A DNA stretch of 64,000 nt from Lachnospiraceae bacterium (lineage in GTDB: Bacteria; Bacillota; Clostridia; Lachnospirales; Lachnospiraceae). Below, one piece after another: positions 8,345 to 17,161 of this stretch. Both the position numbers and the translations under genes were made by a program. Where the stretch lies: contig JAETRD010000007.1 in assembly GCA_021770345.1 (NCBI GenBank), forward strand, positions 62,001 to 126,000, in the 5' to 3' direction. Under the pieces are notes generated by a model. That model saw only the letters and a list, made by a program, of their open reading frames with translations. It had not been told where the DNA came from and did no database searches. Every line of letters starts with the position of its first letter. The stretch's first letter is position 1.

Positions 8345-8408
8345 CTTTTCTCCGTTTCTGCCGCCACAGGCGGCTATTCATGTGATATGTAATCGTGTTC
8401 TTCCATAA

Positions 8409-9476
8409 CTATTCCTCCGGCATCCTCCAGGCCATAGATTCCTGGCGGTAGCGGTCAAGGAATACCTGATACTGAATCTCAAGCGCGGGATTCGGGTCCA
8501 TGCGGGTCTTTAGACATTCCAGCAGGCGTTCGTAGCATTCGATCAGCCCGAGCAGAGGCAGATCGCCGCCGGTGTGGACATCGAGAATGCTCTCGGTTTC
8601 GTAGGCTGCGTTATAGAACCAGAGCACGGCCTCGTCGAAGTCTTCCTGCCCGAGAAAGTAGGTGCCGAGCTCATAGCAGATTTCCGAGCAGGGGGTGGTC
8701 AGCATATCCTTTAAGGCGAGCTTGAAAAAGCCGTTTTTGTCATCCGAAAGCCGATAGACCCGCGCGAGCACGCATGCGGCCTCCTTTCTGGCATCATCCT
8801 CCATATCGTTTCGCAGGATATGTTCAAAAATCGGTTTCGCCGCAAAGAAATCTTTTGTCTCGCCGGTTTTTAACAGCTCCTTTGCGTACATGGAACGGAT
8901 CTTCGGCGAATATGTGCCGTCCCGCTCAAAGGTTTTGATGAAGATGGAGAAATCGCGCTTGCTGTGCAGGGACAGCGGCCGGTGCGAAATCTCGACATCA
9001 CTGTCGAAGACCACCGGCGAGAGGCGTACGGTCTCATGGATCGGGTCGACCCAGGTAAAGGTGCGCAGCCGCCGGAACAGTTTGGGGCGGTATTCCTTTT
9101 TGGCATTCAAAACCGTATCGAAGTCCGATTCGGTCACATATTTCATCTGGACAATTTCGATTTCCGGGAGAAGATTTGCTTTCAGACGCGCGAAACGCTC
9201 ATGATTTTCGGCGTCAAGAATTTCGTCGGCGTCCGCGGTGTAGATATATTCCTTTGTGGCTTTGGAAAAGGAAAAATTCCGGGCCGCGGAAAAGTCGTTG
9301 GTCCATTTGTAGTCGTAGATTTTGTCGGTGTAGGCCGCGGCAATCTCCTTCGTCCGGTCGGTGGAACCGGTGTCAATGATGATAATCTCATCCATAAGGT
9401 CCGCAATGGAATCTAAGCAGCGCGCGAGCACGGCTTCCTCGTTTTTTACAATCATACAAAGACTGATGGTTGACAT
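8409..9476 (-). CDS. family-2 glycosyltransferase with C-terminal helical domain
   Basis: A 355-residue protein. Residues 1-110 form a GT2 (GT-A) domain: ISLCMIVKNEE at the start, DEIIIIDTGSTDRTKEIA, and the ADADE metal-binding motif at about residue 85. The remainder is helical and TPR-like, as in the SunT/Lgt-type GT2 proteins of Firmicutes. The start at 9476 follows GGAGG by 5 bases; an upstream in-frame ATG at 9488 has no site of its own. The sugar donor and acceptor are unknown. It is transcribed divergently from the methyltransferase gene at 9759. Confidence 0.88.
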   Translation of the reverse strand: MSTISLCMIVKNEEAVLARCLDSIADLMDEIIIIDTGSTDRTKEIAAAYTDKIYDYKWTNDFSAARNFSFSKATKEYIYTADADEILDAENHERFARLKANLLPEIEIVQMKYVTESDFDTVLNAKKEYRPKLFRRLRTFTWVDPIHETVRLSPVVFDSDVEISHRPLSLHSKRDFSIFIKTFERDGTYSPKIRSMYAKELLKTGETKDFFAAKPIFEHILRNDMEDDARKEAACVLARVYRLSDDKNGFFKLALKDMLTTPCSEICYELGTYFLGQEDFDEAVLWFYNAAYETESILDVHTGGDLPLLGLIECYERLLECLKTRMDPNPALEIQYQVFLDRYRQESMAWRMPEE

Positions 9477-9543
9477 AATAACCTCCATTCTTGCAGCAAC
9501 CGGTGCGAAGTTTTCACAGGAACCCCCATTGCTGTCTGTCTAT

Positions 9544-9572
9544 AGTATAACGCGAACCGCCGGGATGGACAA
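9544..9572 (-). promoter_or_regulatory. promoter for the glycosyltransferase gene
   Basis: Minus strand: TTGTCC at 9572-9567, 17 bases, TATACT at 9549-9544, about 70 bases upstream of the start at 9476. Confidence 0.45.
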
Positions 9573-9600
9573 ACAGAAAATGATTGAAATACGCTTAAAA

Positions 9601-9629
9601 TTGGCGGCGGCTGATTTGTATGGTATAAT
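9601..9629 (+). promoter_or_regulatory. extended -10 promoter for the rRNA methyltransferase gene
   Basis: TTGGCG at 9601-9606, 17 bases, TATAAT at 9624-9629 preceded by TGG (extended -10). The leader to 9759 contains a hairpin (GGAAGCC at 9678-9684 pairing with GGCTTCC at 9688-9694, extended by GAAC/GTTC). Confidence 0.55.
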
Positions 9630-9758
9630 GTCCATGAGAGCAATGACCGAAGCGGAGCGAAGACCGCCCGTGAACGAGGAAGCCAGCGGCTTCCGTGTTC
9701 GCACAGCGAAGTACATGATAGACTTGAGATGCCCGGAAAAGCAGAGAGGAGCAGAGAT

Positions 9759-10958
9759 ATGAGTGCGATAGTGACGTTGAAAAAAGGCGAAGGCCGGACG
9801 ATAAAGGCGGGCGGCGCATGGATTTTTGACAATGAGATCGATACGATTGCGGGGAGCTTTGACAACGGGGATATCGTGACCGTGCATGATTTCGACGGCT
9901 ATCCGATGGGAAAGGGATTTATCAATCGGAATTCAAAAATCCGTGTCCGCATGATGACGAGAGACAGCGACCGTGAGATTGATGAAGATTTTCTTCGGAT
10001 GCGCGTCAAAAATGCGTGGGAATACCGGAAAAAGACCGTGGATACCGGCAGCTGCCGCGTGATTTTCGGGGATGCCGATTTCCTCCCGGGACTCGTGGTG
10101 GACAAGTTTTCCGATGTGCTTGTGGTGCAGTCGTTAGCGCTCGGAATCGACCGCTTTAAGGAAACGATCGTGCGGGAGTTAAAGGAGCTTCTGGCGGCGG
10201 ACGGGATCACAATCCGCGGCGTCTATGAGCGCAGCGACGCGAAAGAGCGGGAAAAGGAAGGAATGAAAAAGCATAAGGGCTTTCTCGGGGCGGAATTTGA
10301 CACGAAGGTTCCGATCGAGGAGAACGGCGTCAAATACCTTGTGGACGTAAAAGACGGGCAGAAAACCGGATTTTTCCTCGACCAGAAATACAACCGCCTT
10401 GCAATACAAAAGCTGTGTAAGGACGCAAAAGTGCTTGACTGCTTTACGCACACCGGCTCCTTTGCGCTGAATGCCGGGATTGCGGGGGCAAAGAGCGTGC
10501 TCGGCGTGGACGCGTCGGAACTTGCGGTGGCGCAGGCTGCGGAAAATGCGGCGCAAAACCATCTGCAGGAGGTCGTGAAATTTCAGTGTGCGGACGTATT
10601 TGAGCTGCTGCCAAAGCTTCGGCAGGCGGGAGAACAGTTTGACGTGGTAATCCTCGACCCGCCGGCGTTTACCAAATCGCGCAGCACGATAAAAAACGCG
10701 ATGAAGGGCTACCGCGAGATCAATATGCAGGGCTTAAAGCTGGTGCACGACGGCGGTTATCTGGCGACCTGCTCATGCTCACATTTTATGGATTACGAGA
10801 ATTTCACAAAAGTCATCGGGCAGGCGGCAAAAAGCGCGCATAAGCGTCTGCGCCAGGTGGAGTTTCGCACGCAGTCGCCCGACCATCCGATTTTGTGGGC
10901 GGCGGAGGAAAGCTATTACCTGAAGTTCTATATTTTTCAGGTGGTGGATGAGCGCTGA
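9759..10958 (+). CDS. RlmI-type 23S rRNA (cytosine-C5) methyltransferase
   Basis: A 399-residue class I SAM-dependent methyltransferase with an N-terminal PUA domain (about 1-75, KKGEGRTIKAGGAWIFDNEI), a central EEHD-like domain, and a Rossmann domain. Motifs include LDCFTHTGSFALNA (SAM motif I, about 228) and LDPPAFTKS (motif IV, about 303), plus ATCSCSHFM with the catalytic cysteine. The start at 9759 follows GAGAGGAG; the upstream ATG at 9729 lacks a site. Family members such as RlmI modify C1962 of 23S rRNA. Specificity is inferred from family only. Confidence 0.9.
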   Translation: MSAIVTLKKGEGRTIKAGGAWIFDNEIDTIAGSFDNGDIVTVHDFDGYPMGKGFINRNSKIRVRMMTRDSDREIDEDFLRMRVKNAWEYRKKTVDTGSCRVIFGDADFLPGLVVDKFSDVLVVQSLALGIDRFKETIVRELKELLAADGITIRGVYERSDAKEREKEGMKKHKGFLGAEFDTKVPIEENGVKYLVDVKDGQKTGFFLDQKYNRLAIQKLCKDAKVLDCFTHTGSFALNAGIAGAKSVLGVDASELAVAQAAENAAQNHLQEVVKFQCADVFELLPKLRQAGEQFDVVILDPPAFTKSRSTIKNAMKGYREINMQGLKLVHDGGYLATCSCSHFMDYENFTKVIGQAAKSAHKRLRQVEFRTQSPDHPILWAAEESYYLKFYIFQVVDER

Positions 10959-10981
10959 ACGGCTGACAGGGAGCGCGGGAA

Positions 10982-11611
10982 TTATGGCAAGTCTGTCAGT
11001 CGGTATGTCCCTTTCCCCAGCTTTTCGACAAATCCGGCGGCTTCACTCTGATTTAAAATTCTCTGAAGCTGCCTTGCGCTGCAGTGAAGATGAAACGCAG
11101 CCTGCTCGACGCCCTTTAAGGTTTTATTTTCGCATTTATACTTCATGTAGGACAAAACGCGTTCCGTGAGGGACGCGGGGGCGGCGTCGGTGGCGGCCAG
11201 CGCGCCGATTTTGCCGGAAAGGCTTTCGCAGACAAGCGTCAGGAATTCGTTGCTGGAAAGCAGGATGTCCCTGTGTTTTTCGATCGAAAATGAAATGCAG
11301 GTGAGGCTCTCGGCCGCTTCGGCGTAAATGTTGCTGCTCCTGGGATAAAACAGTTCCATGTCTCCGAGAAAATAGTCGGCGGTTCCGCTTGACAGCGAAT
11401 AGCGCGTGCCGTCGTCGCGAATCAGGTAGATGTTGATAGAACCCTGTTCCACAATCCGGAATAAGGTTTCATCTTCAAAAGGCGAACACACCAATTCGCC
11501 TTTTTCGTATTTGATCAGATAAAAATCTACATCCAGTGAGTCAAGCACCGCATGATAGTTACTTCCGGCAATGCAGGCGGCAATTTTCTTTTTATCATAG
11601 ATTCTCTCCAT
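10982..11611 (-). CDS. Crp/Fnr-family transcriptional regulator
   Basis: A 209-residue regulator with an N-terminal cyclic-nucleotide-binding-like beta-roll (about 10-110) and a C-terminal winged HTH (about 145-205; GVEQAAFHLHCSARQLQRIL as the recognition region). The start at 11611 has GGAGGAG 8 bases upstream; the longer frame to 11653 crosses the operator and is not used. No Fnr-type cysteine cluster is visible. It is divergent from the MATE gene at 11700 with a perfect palindrome between them, so it probably controls that exporter and itself. Confidence 0.82.
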   Translation of the reverse strand: MERIYDKKKIAACIAGSNYHAVLDSLDVDFYLIKYEKGELVCSPFEDETLFRIVEQGSINIYLIRDDGTRYSLSSGTADYFLGDMELFYPRSSNIYAEAAESLTCISFSIEKHRDILLSSNEFLTLVCESLSGKIGALAATDAAPASLTERVLSYMKYKCENKTLKGVEQAAFHLHCSARQLQRILNQSEAAGFVEKLGKGTYRLTDLP

Positions 11612-11624
11612 GAAAATCTCCTCC

Positions 11625-11646
11625 AAACAGGACATATGTCCTGTTT
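11625..11646. promoter_or_regulatory. perfect 22-bp palindromic operator
   Basis: The palindrome (core ACAGGACATATGTCCTGT) sits between the Crp/Fnr-type regulator and the MATE exporter, directly upstream of the regulator's ribosome binding site. Size and two-fold symmetry suit a Crp/Fnr dimer. Confidence 0.65.
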
Positions 11647-11699
11647 TTTGCATTTATTTTACATTATTATGAAGAAAAATCAAGGGAGGAAAAGAAAAT

Positions 11700-13028
11700 A
11701 TGACATCGGTTTATGAAGAAAAGAATCGTTCCAAAGCAATTATGAGAGTCGGATTGCCCGCCATGTTAGGACAGCTGACAACGCTTATCTATAATATCGC
11801 AGACACGTTTTTCGTATCTCTGACAAAAGAACCTGCGACGATTGCCGCCGTGACATTGTGTGCGCCGATACTCGTTATCATTATGTCGATTGCCTGTATT
11901 TTCGGAATGGGAGGCAGCAGTGTCATTGCGAGACTGCTTGGGGAAGAGAAAAAGAAAGAAGCCGGGGCAACCATGAATTTTTGTGTATACGGGATGGCGA
12001 TTGCCGGCGTGATCACCCTTGTGCTGGGGCTTGTGTTTTTGCAGCCGTTAGCAAAAATATCCGGTGCGGATGCGGATAATATCGCCTATACCTGCGATTA
12101 TCTGAAATGGATTTTTGCGGGAGCGCCTTTTATTATGCTGGCAAACGGATTTGTTCATCTGTTCCGGGCAGTTGGCCTGATCAAAGAAGGAACGATTGGG
12201 CTGATACTCGGAAACGTGATTAATATGGTGCTGGATTATATGTTTATCGCAATGTTCGGATGGGGAACGGCAGGAGCCGCGCTTGCGACATCCCTGGGAT
12301 TTGTGTGCGCGACAATCTATTATGTGGTCTGCATGATTCGCGAGGAGCGCAGGGGAAACGAACTGGTGCCGTGGGCGCCGAAATACTTTTCGCCAAATGC
12401 GGCAATGATCCGCAGCGTCGTTGGCATCGGCATTCCGGGGGCTCTCATCACAGTGCTTATGAGCGTGTCCAACATTGTGCTCAACAACTATATCAGTATT
12501 TACGGATCCGACGCGGTGGCTTCTTACGGGATTGCGTACAAACTTGATATGATTCCCATTCTGCTGTCAGTGGGATTAGCGCAGGGCGTTGCGCCGCTGG
12601 TGGGTTATTACTATGGAGGGAATCAGAGAGAGCGAATGTCCGATATTGTGAAGTACACGGTGTTATACGGCGTTCTCATGGGCGCGGTATTTACCGGCAT
12701 CTTTGTGCTTCTCGGAAAGCCGCTTGCAGCCGTATTCCTGCAGGATGAGGCTTTGATTGCGCAGACGGCGTACTTTTTGAAAATCCTCTGCCTGTCGGCT
12801 CCTATGCTCGGCGTGATCAATATGATGACGAGTTACTTTCAGGCGTTGGGAAACGCGGTAAAGTCGCTGATCATTACGGTCTTGAGAAACGCGGTGCTGT
12901 TTATTCCGGGAGTGATCCTTTTAAATTACTTCTGGAAGCTTGATGGTGTGATTGCGGCGCAGCCCGTTGTCGAAACGATTTTGACGTTTATCTGCATACT
13001 GATGTACGCCAAAGACATAAAATCGTGA
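11700..13028 (+). CDS. MATE-family efflux transporter
   Basis: A 442-residue membrane protein with about 12 hydrophobic segments and the MATE pattern: LPAMLGQLTTLIYNIADTFFV near the start, a repeated half, and the second-half LSVGLAQGVAPLVGYYYGG loop. It would export drugs or metabolites by sodium or proton antiport. AAGGGAGG lies upstream of the ATG at 11700. Control by the divergent Crp/Fnr-type regulator is likely from the shared 88-base intergenic region. Substrate unknown. Confidence 0.9.
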   Translation: MTSVYEEKNRSKAIMRVGLPAMLGQLTTLIYNIADTFFVSLTKEPATIAAVTLCAPILVIIMSIACIFGMGGSSVIARLLGEEKKKEAGATMNFCVYGMAIAGVITLVLGLVFLQPLAKISGADADNIAYTCDYLKWIFAGAPFIMLANGFVHLFRAVGLIKEGTIGLILGNVINMVLDYMFIAMFGWGTAGAALATSLGFVCATIYYVVCMIREERRGNELVPWAPKYFSPNAAMIRSVVGIGIPGALITVLMSVSNIVLNNYISIYGSDAVASYGIAYKLDMIPILLSVGLAQGVAPLVGYYYGGNQRERMSDIVKYTVLYGVLMGAVFTGIFVLLGKPLAAVFLQDEALIAQTAYFLKILCLSAPMLGVINMMTSYFQALGNAVKSLIITVLRNAVLFIPGVILLNYFWKLDGVIAAQPVVETILTFICILMYAKDIKS

Positions 13029-13030
13029 AG

Positions 13031-13065
13031 AAAAACGCTGCCGGCTACTTTTTCGCCGGCGGCAG
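13031..13065 (-). terminator. terminator behind the AraC regulator
   Basis: Minus strand: GCCGGC arms around a 9-base loop, extended by CTGC/GCAG, then GTTTTTC. It overlaps the end of the AraC gene and separates it from the convergent MATE gene. Confidence 0.5.
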
Positions 13066-13905
13066 ATGATTTTGATTCCGCCAGTTCCGCGGCGACATTC
13101 CGTACACATTCTTAAAGGCCCGCGAGAAATGCAGTTGATTCTCATAGCCGACGGCATTGCCGATATCCGCGACGGAAAGCTCGGTCAGCTTTAACAGTTC
13201 GGCTGCTTTTGTCATGCGGTAGCTGATTAAAAACTCCTGCGGGGATTTTCCGACTGCATCGTGAAAAATTTTCCCGAAATAGCTCCGGTTTAACCCACAG
13301 GATTTTGCAATCTCTTCAATCGAAATATTATTCTGAAAATTCATCTCTATAAACGTGAGCGCTTCTTTAATATAGAAGTCGCGCACCCGCCCTCCGTGAT
13401 TCACGCGCAGAGAGGCGGCGGATCTTGTGAAATAATCCAGAAACAGATACAGATGCCCGATCAGATGAAGCGGGGACTGTGCGGCATGATTTGCAATGTA
13501 GATCATCTCGTCTTTCATATCGGCGCACAATTCCTTGGAATTGGCGTGGTAAATCGGATGATTGGGGCTTAATCCCGCGATTTCGACAGCTTCTTTTGCA
13601 CGCAATCCGTCAAACTCAATCCAGGTGTATTCCCAGGGGAGCTCGCGGTCGGCGATGTAGGTATTTACCTGATTCGGAAACAGCATGAACCCCTGGCCGC
13701 TCTTAATCTGATAGGTCTGAGTGACTCCGGAGGAATCGTCGGCCATCAGCGTTCCCGTTCCCGAGAGAATGAAGTGGAAGAGGTAATGGTTCCGGGAGGC
13801 GGGGCCGAAAGAGTGCGCCGGCGCGCACTGCTCCCAGCCGAACTGATAAAGGCCCAGATCAACAAAATTTTCATTGGGAAAAACCGAGAAAAGGAGGTCC
13901 TGCAT
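13045..13905 (-). CDS. AraC-family regulator of the alpha-galactoside operon
   Basis: A 286-residue regulator with an N-terminal AraC-binding cupin domain (about 1-165, HYLFHFILSGTGTL) and two C-terminal HTH motifs (about 190-280; ISIEEIAKSCGLNRSYFGKI, then VADIGNAVGYENQLHFSRAF and YGMSPRNWR). The start at 13905 (MQDLLFSV) has GGTGA 6 bases upstream; the alternative at 13923 lacks a site. It is divergent from the binding-protein gene at 14113, so sugar-responsive activation of that operon is the likely role. Confidence 0.88.
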   Translation of the reverse strand: MQDLLFSVFPNENFVDLGLYQFGWEQCAPAHSFGPASRNHYLFHFILSGTGTLMADDSSGVTQTYQIKSGQGFMLFPNQVNTYIADRELPWEYTWIEFDGLRAKEAVEIAGLSPNHPIYHANSKELCADMKDEMIYIANHAAQSPLHLIGHLYLFLDYFTRSAASLRVNHGGRVRDFYIKEALTFIEMNFQNNISIEEIAKSCGLNRSYFGKIFHDAVGKSPQEFLISYRMTKAAELLKLTELSVADIGNAVGYENQLHFSRAFKNVYGMSPRNWRNQNHLPPAKK

Positions 13906-13952
13906 AAAAATCACCGCTTTCATTTCGTGTTGTAAAACGATTATATACCAAA

Positions 13953-14041
13953 ATGCCAGGCGACATCAAGGTACAGGGAGAAAAACGGCATATTGGCATA
14001 AAACACAAAAAATGCGGATATTTATAGACGCATAATGGCAT
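13953..14041. promoter_or_regulatory. candidate AraC half-sites in the divergent control region
   Basis: TGGCAT occurs at 13994-13999 and 14036-14041, exactly 42 bases apart (about four helical turns), and as its complement ATGCCA at 13953-13958. The copy nearest the operon lies just before a weak -10 (TATGAT at 14044-14049) with no good -35, as expected for an activator-dependent promoter. Confidence 0.4.
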
Positions 14042-14112
14042 GTTATGATTGCGATAAGAAGAAAAACAGAGAAAATTATGGGAAAATGATAGGACAGGAA
14101 GGAGAATGTAGC

Positions 14113-15405
14113 ATGAAAAAAGAATGTGCAAGGGCAGTGAGCGCATGCGCGTGTGTCTGCGTGGCAGCCGCATCACTTTTTGCCGGCTGCGGCGGCGAAG
14201 ACGAGAAGAGCGGAAAGATCGAAATCGAGCTGGTGCACTACAAGCCGGAGGCGGTCAAAACGTTTGAGCGGATAGCGGAGGCGTTTAACGCGACGCACGA
14301 CGACATCTATCTGACGATTGAGTCGCCGAACGATGCGATGACGATTTTAAAGACCCGGTTTATCCGTGAAGATAACCCGGATATCATCGGAATCGGCGGG
14401 GACATTAACTACTCGAATTTTGTGGATGCGGGAATGCTGATGGATATTTCGGACTATCCGGGACTTGACAGTATCAAGCAGGCGTATAAGGACATCGATA
14501 AGGATCTGGAATTTGTCCCGCAGGACGGCGTCTATGCGGTTCCCTACGCGGCCAATGCGTCCGGAATCCTCTATAACAAAGACATGTTTGACGCGCACGG
14601 CTGGGAGATTCCCGAGACCTGGGACGAACTTCTTGCACTGTGCGAGGAGATTGAAGCCGAGGGGATACTTCCGATGTACTTTGGCTTTAAGGATATCTGG
14701 ACCTGTCTGGCGCCGTGGAACGCGATTGCGGTGGGACTGGTGGAACCGGACGTCTGCCGCCAGGTAAACAGCGGCCAGACAACCTTTACGGCGGAATATA
14801 AAGAAACGGCCGAAAAGATGCTTGCGCTGCTCCCGTACGGACCGGACGACCCGTTTGCGTATGACTACAACGGCGCGTGCACGGCATTTGCAAACGGGGA
14901 GGCCGCAATGTATCCGATCGGAAGTTATGCGGCGCCGCAGATTCTGTCGGTGAATCCGGACATGAATATCGATTCGTTTGTGATGCCGTCAAATGCAGAC
15001 GAGGCGGACAATAAATTAAATTCCGGGATTGACCTGCAGTTCTGCGTGATGGAGGACTGTGAGAACAAAGAGGCGGCGTACGAGGTGTTGGATTTCCTGC
15101 TGAGCGACGAGTATGTGCAGGAGTATATCAGCGCGCAGAACAGCGTTCCCTGTAAGGAGGGAGATTTTACGATATCCCCGATGCTCGACGGAATGTCGGC
15201 TTATATCGAGGAGGGACGCATGGCGGATTATCAGGACCACTACTATCCGGCGGAGATGGTGGTCGACGCGCAGATTCAGACCTTTTTGATCAATCAGGAT
15301 GTAACGGCGTTTTTAGATAAATTTGATTCGGACTGGCTGCGGTACAACCGCGATATCATCCGCAAGGTGCAGGCGTACAACGAGCAAAATAAAAATGCGG
15401 AATAA
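14113..15405 (+). CDS. sugar ABC transporter substrate-binding lipoprotein
   Basis: A 430-residue extracellular solute-binding protein (family 1, MsmE/RafE-like). The start at 14113 follows GGAAGGAG and gives a lipoprotein signal peptide with lipobox LFAGC, the lipidated cysteine being residue 26. The upstream frame to 14035 is untranslated leader. The mature part has typical blocks (VPYAANASGILYNKDMF, then ETWDELLALCEEI). It is the first gene of the operon with two permeases and alpha-galactosidase, so it should bind raffinose/melibiose-type sugars. The ATPase gene is not in the operon, so a shared MsmK-type ATPase must serve it. Confidence 0.9.
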   Translation: MKKECARAVSACACVCVAAASLFAGCGGEDEKSGKIEIELVHYKPEAVKTFERIAEAFNATHDDIYLTIESPNDAMTILKTRFIREDNPDIIGIGGDINYSNFVDAGMLMDISDYPGLDSIKQAYKDIDKDLEFVPQDGVYAVPYAANASGILYNKDMFDAHGWEIPETWDELLALCEEIEAEGILPMYFGFKDIWTCLAPWNAIAVGLVEPDVCRQVNSGQTTFTAEYKETAEKMLALLPYGPDDPFAYDYNGACTAFANGEAAMYPIGSYAAPQILSVNPDMNIDSFVMPSNADEADNKLNSGIDLQFCVMEDCENKEAAYEVLDFLLSDEYVQEYISAQNSVPCKEGDFTISPMLDGMSAYIEEGRMADYQDHYYPAEMVVDAQIQTFLINQDVTAFLDKFDSDWLRYNRDIIRKVQAYNEQNKNAE

Positions 15406-15420
15406 GGAGGGGAGACAAAA

Positions 15421-16302
15421 ATGAAAAAAAGCATATTCAGCGGAAAAAGAAATCGTACCTTTTTGTTAATGACAATTCCGATTGTCGCATTATTCTTTTG
15501 TTTTAACACATTGCCGTTAATCAAAGGGTTCATTTACAGCTTCACCAACTTCAGGGGCTACGGCGATTACGACTGGGTCGGCCTGCGCAATTATATGGAC
15601 CTCTTTACCGACGGAAGAGTCGGAAAGTCGTACCTGTTTACGTTTAAGCTGGCTGTCGTCGCGACGATTCTGACAAACGTGGTCAGCCTGCTTCTGGCGA
15701 TGGGGCTGAACAGTAAAATCAAGTTTAAGAGCGCACTGCGCGGCGCCTATTTCATCCCGAATGTCCTGGGCGCACTGGTGGTCGGCTATATCTTCAATTA
15801 CTTTTTTACTTATATTCTTCCCGCATTCGGACAGATGATCGGAAGCGGGGCACTCGGCTCAAGCATGCTGTCGAACACAAAGCTCGCATGGGTCGCGATC
15901 GTCATCGTCTGCGCGTGGCAGTCGATTGCAATGAATACAATTATTTATATCTCGGGTTTACAGACCGTTCCGGAGGATGTGTACGAGGCGGGTTCGATTG
16001 ACGGGGCGTCGGGCTGGAATAAATTTAAGGAGCTGACATTCCCCCTGATCTTACCGTTTTTCTCCATCAATATGGTGCTCTGCGGGAAAAACTTCCTGAT
16101 GGTATTCGACCAGATTATGGCGCTGACAAAGGGCGGACCGGCACAGAGCACGGAGTCGATTTCGTATCTGATTTACAACAACGGTATGAGCGGCGGACAG
16201 TTCGGATTTCAGAGTGCAAACGCGGTTATTTTCTTTATTGTAATTGTGGTGATCTCAGTCGCACAGATGACGGTGACCGGAAAGAAGGAGGAACAGCTGT
16301 AA
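15421..16302 (+). CDS. sugar ABC transporter permease (MsmF/MalF type)
   Basis: A 293-residue permease with six predicted membrane segments. The EAA loop that docks the ATPase is visible as DVYEAGSIDGASGWNKFKELTFPLI at about residues 188-212 (read with its EAxxxDGA core). An AGGAGGGGAG site precedes the ATG. Its stop overlaps the next ATG by one base (TAATG), indicating tight coupling with the second permease. Confidence 0.92.
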   Translation: MKKSIFSGKRNRTFLLMTIPIVALFFCFNTLPLIKGFIYSFTNFRGYGDYDWVGLRNYMDLFTDGRVGKSYLFTFKLAVVATILTNVVSLLLAMGLNSKIKFKSALRGAYFIPNVLGALVVGYIFNYFFTYILPAFGQMIGSGALGSSMLSNTKLAWVAIVIVCAWQSIAMNTIIYISGLQTVPEDVYEAGSIDGASGWNKFKELTFPLILPFFSINMVLCGKNFLMVFDQIMALTKGGPAQSTESISYLIYNNGMSGGQFGFQSANAVIFFIVIVVISVAQMTVTGKKEEQL

Positions 16303-17144
16303 TGAAAAAAGTCGGAAAAGAACAGGTAAACTGGCCCCTGACAATCGTATTGATTTTGGGACTGATCACAGTCGCGTTTCCGTTGTACATGACGATCGTG
16401 ATCGCGTTTAAACAGCCCTCGGAGATGACAAACAGCGTGGCGGGAATCCTGTCCCTGCCGAGAAGCTTTAGCCTTGCAAATTTTAAGGAGGCGATGGAGG
16501 TCACAGATTTCTGGCGCTCGCTTGGAAACAGCATTCTGATCACCGTGATTACGGTGGTGCTGTCCGTCCTCATCCATTCGATGCTCGGCTATGCGATCGG
16601 CAGAAACAGCGCGGACAGTAAATTTTACAAATTCATTTATCTCTATATCGTGAGCGGTATGTTTGTCCCGTTTGCAATCCTGATGATGCCGCTCGTAAAG
16701 CAGACGGCGGAGATGGGCCTCGGAAATATGGCGGGTGTAATCATCCTCTATATCGTCTTTTACATGCCGATGAACGTGCTGCTGTATTCCGGGTATCTGA
16801 AAAATATTCCGATCGCGCTCGAGGAGGCGGCATGCATCGACGGCGCGACGACCTGGACGACATACTGGAAAATCATTTTCCCGATCATGAAGCCGATGCA
16901 CGCGACGGTCGCGGTTCTGACGGCGCTCGGGACATGGAACGATGTGATGACGCCGCTTGTCATTATGTCGGGGACCGGGAAAAACACGCTGCCGCTTGCA
17001 CAGCTGAATTTTCAGACACAGTTCGGCACAAACTATAACCTGGCATTTGCCTCTTATCTGCTGGCACTGATACCGATTTTAATCTTTTACATTATCTGTC
17101 AGAAACAGATCTTAAACGGCGTTGTGAACGGCGCGGTAAAATAA
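16302..17144 (+). CDS. sugar ABC transporter permease (MsmG/MalG type)
   Basis: A 280-residue permease of the MalG type: an N-terminal membrane segment, the FKQPSEM periplasmic start, and the EAA loop with EEAACIDGATTWTTYWKIIFP shown in its EEAxxIDGA core at about residue 177. It ends NGVVNGAVK, a typical MalG/MsmG C-terminus. It forms a heterodimer with the upstream permease and lies 17 bases before the alpha-galactosidase gene. Confidence 0.92.
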   Translation: MKKVGKEQVNWPLTIVLILGLITVAFPLYMTIVIAFKQPSEMTNSVAGILSLPRSFSLANFKEAMEVTDFWRSLGNSILITVITVVLSVLIHSMLGYAIGRNSADSKFYKFIYLYIVSGMFVPFAILMMPLVKQTAEMGLGNMAGVIILYIVFYMPMNVLLYSGYLKNIPIALEEAACIDGATTWTTYWKIIFPIMKPMHATVAVLTALGTWNDVMTPLVIMSGTGKNTLPLAQLNFQTQFGTNYNLAFASYLLALIPILIFYIICQKQILNGVVNGAVK

Positions 17145-17161
17145 CATAAAGGAGACTTGCG

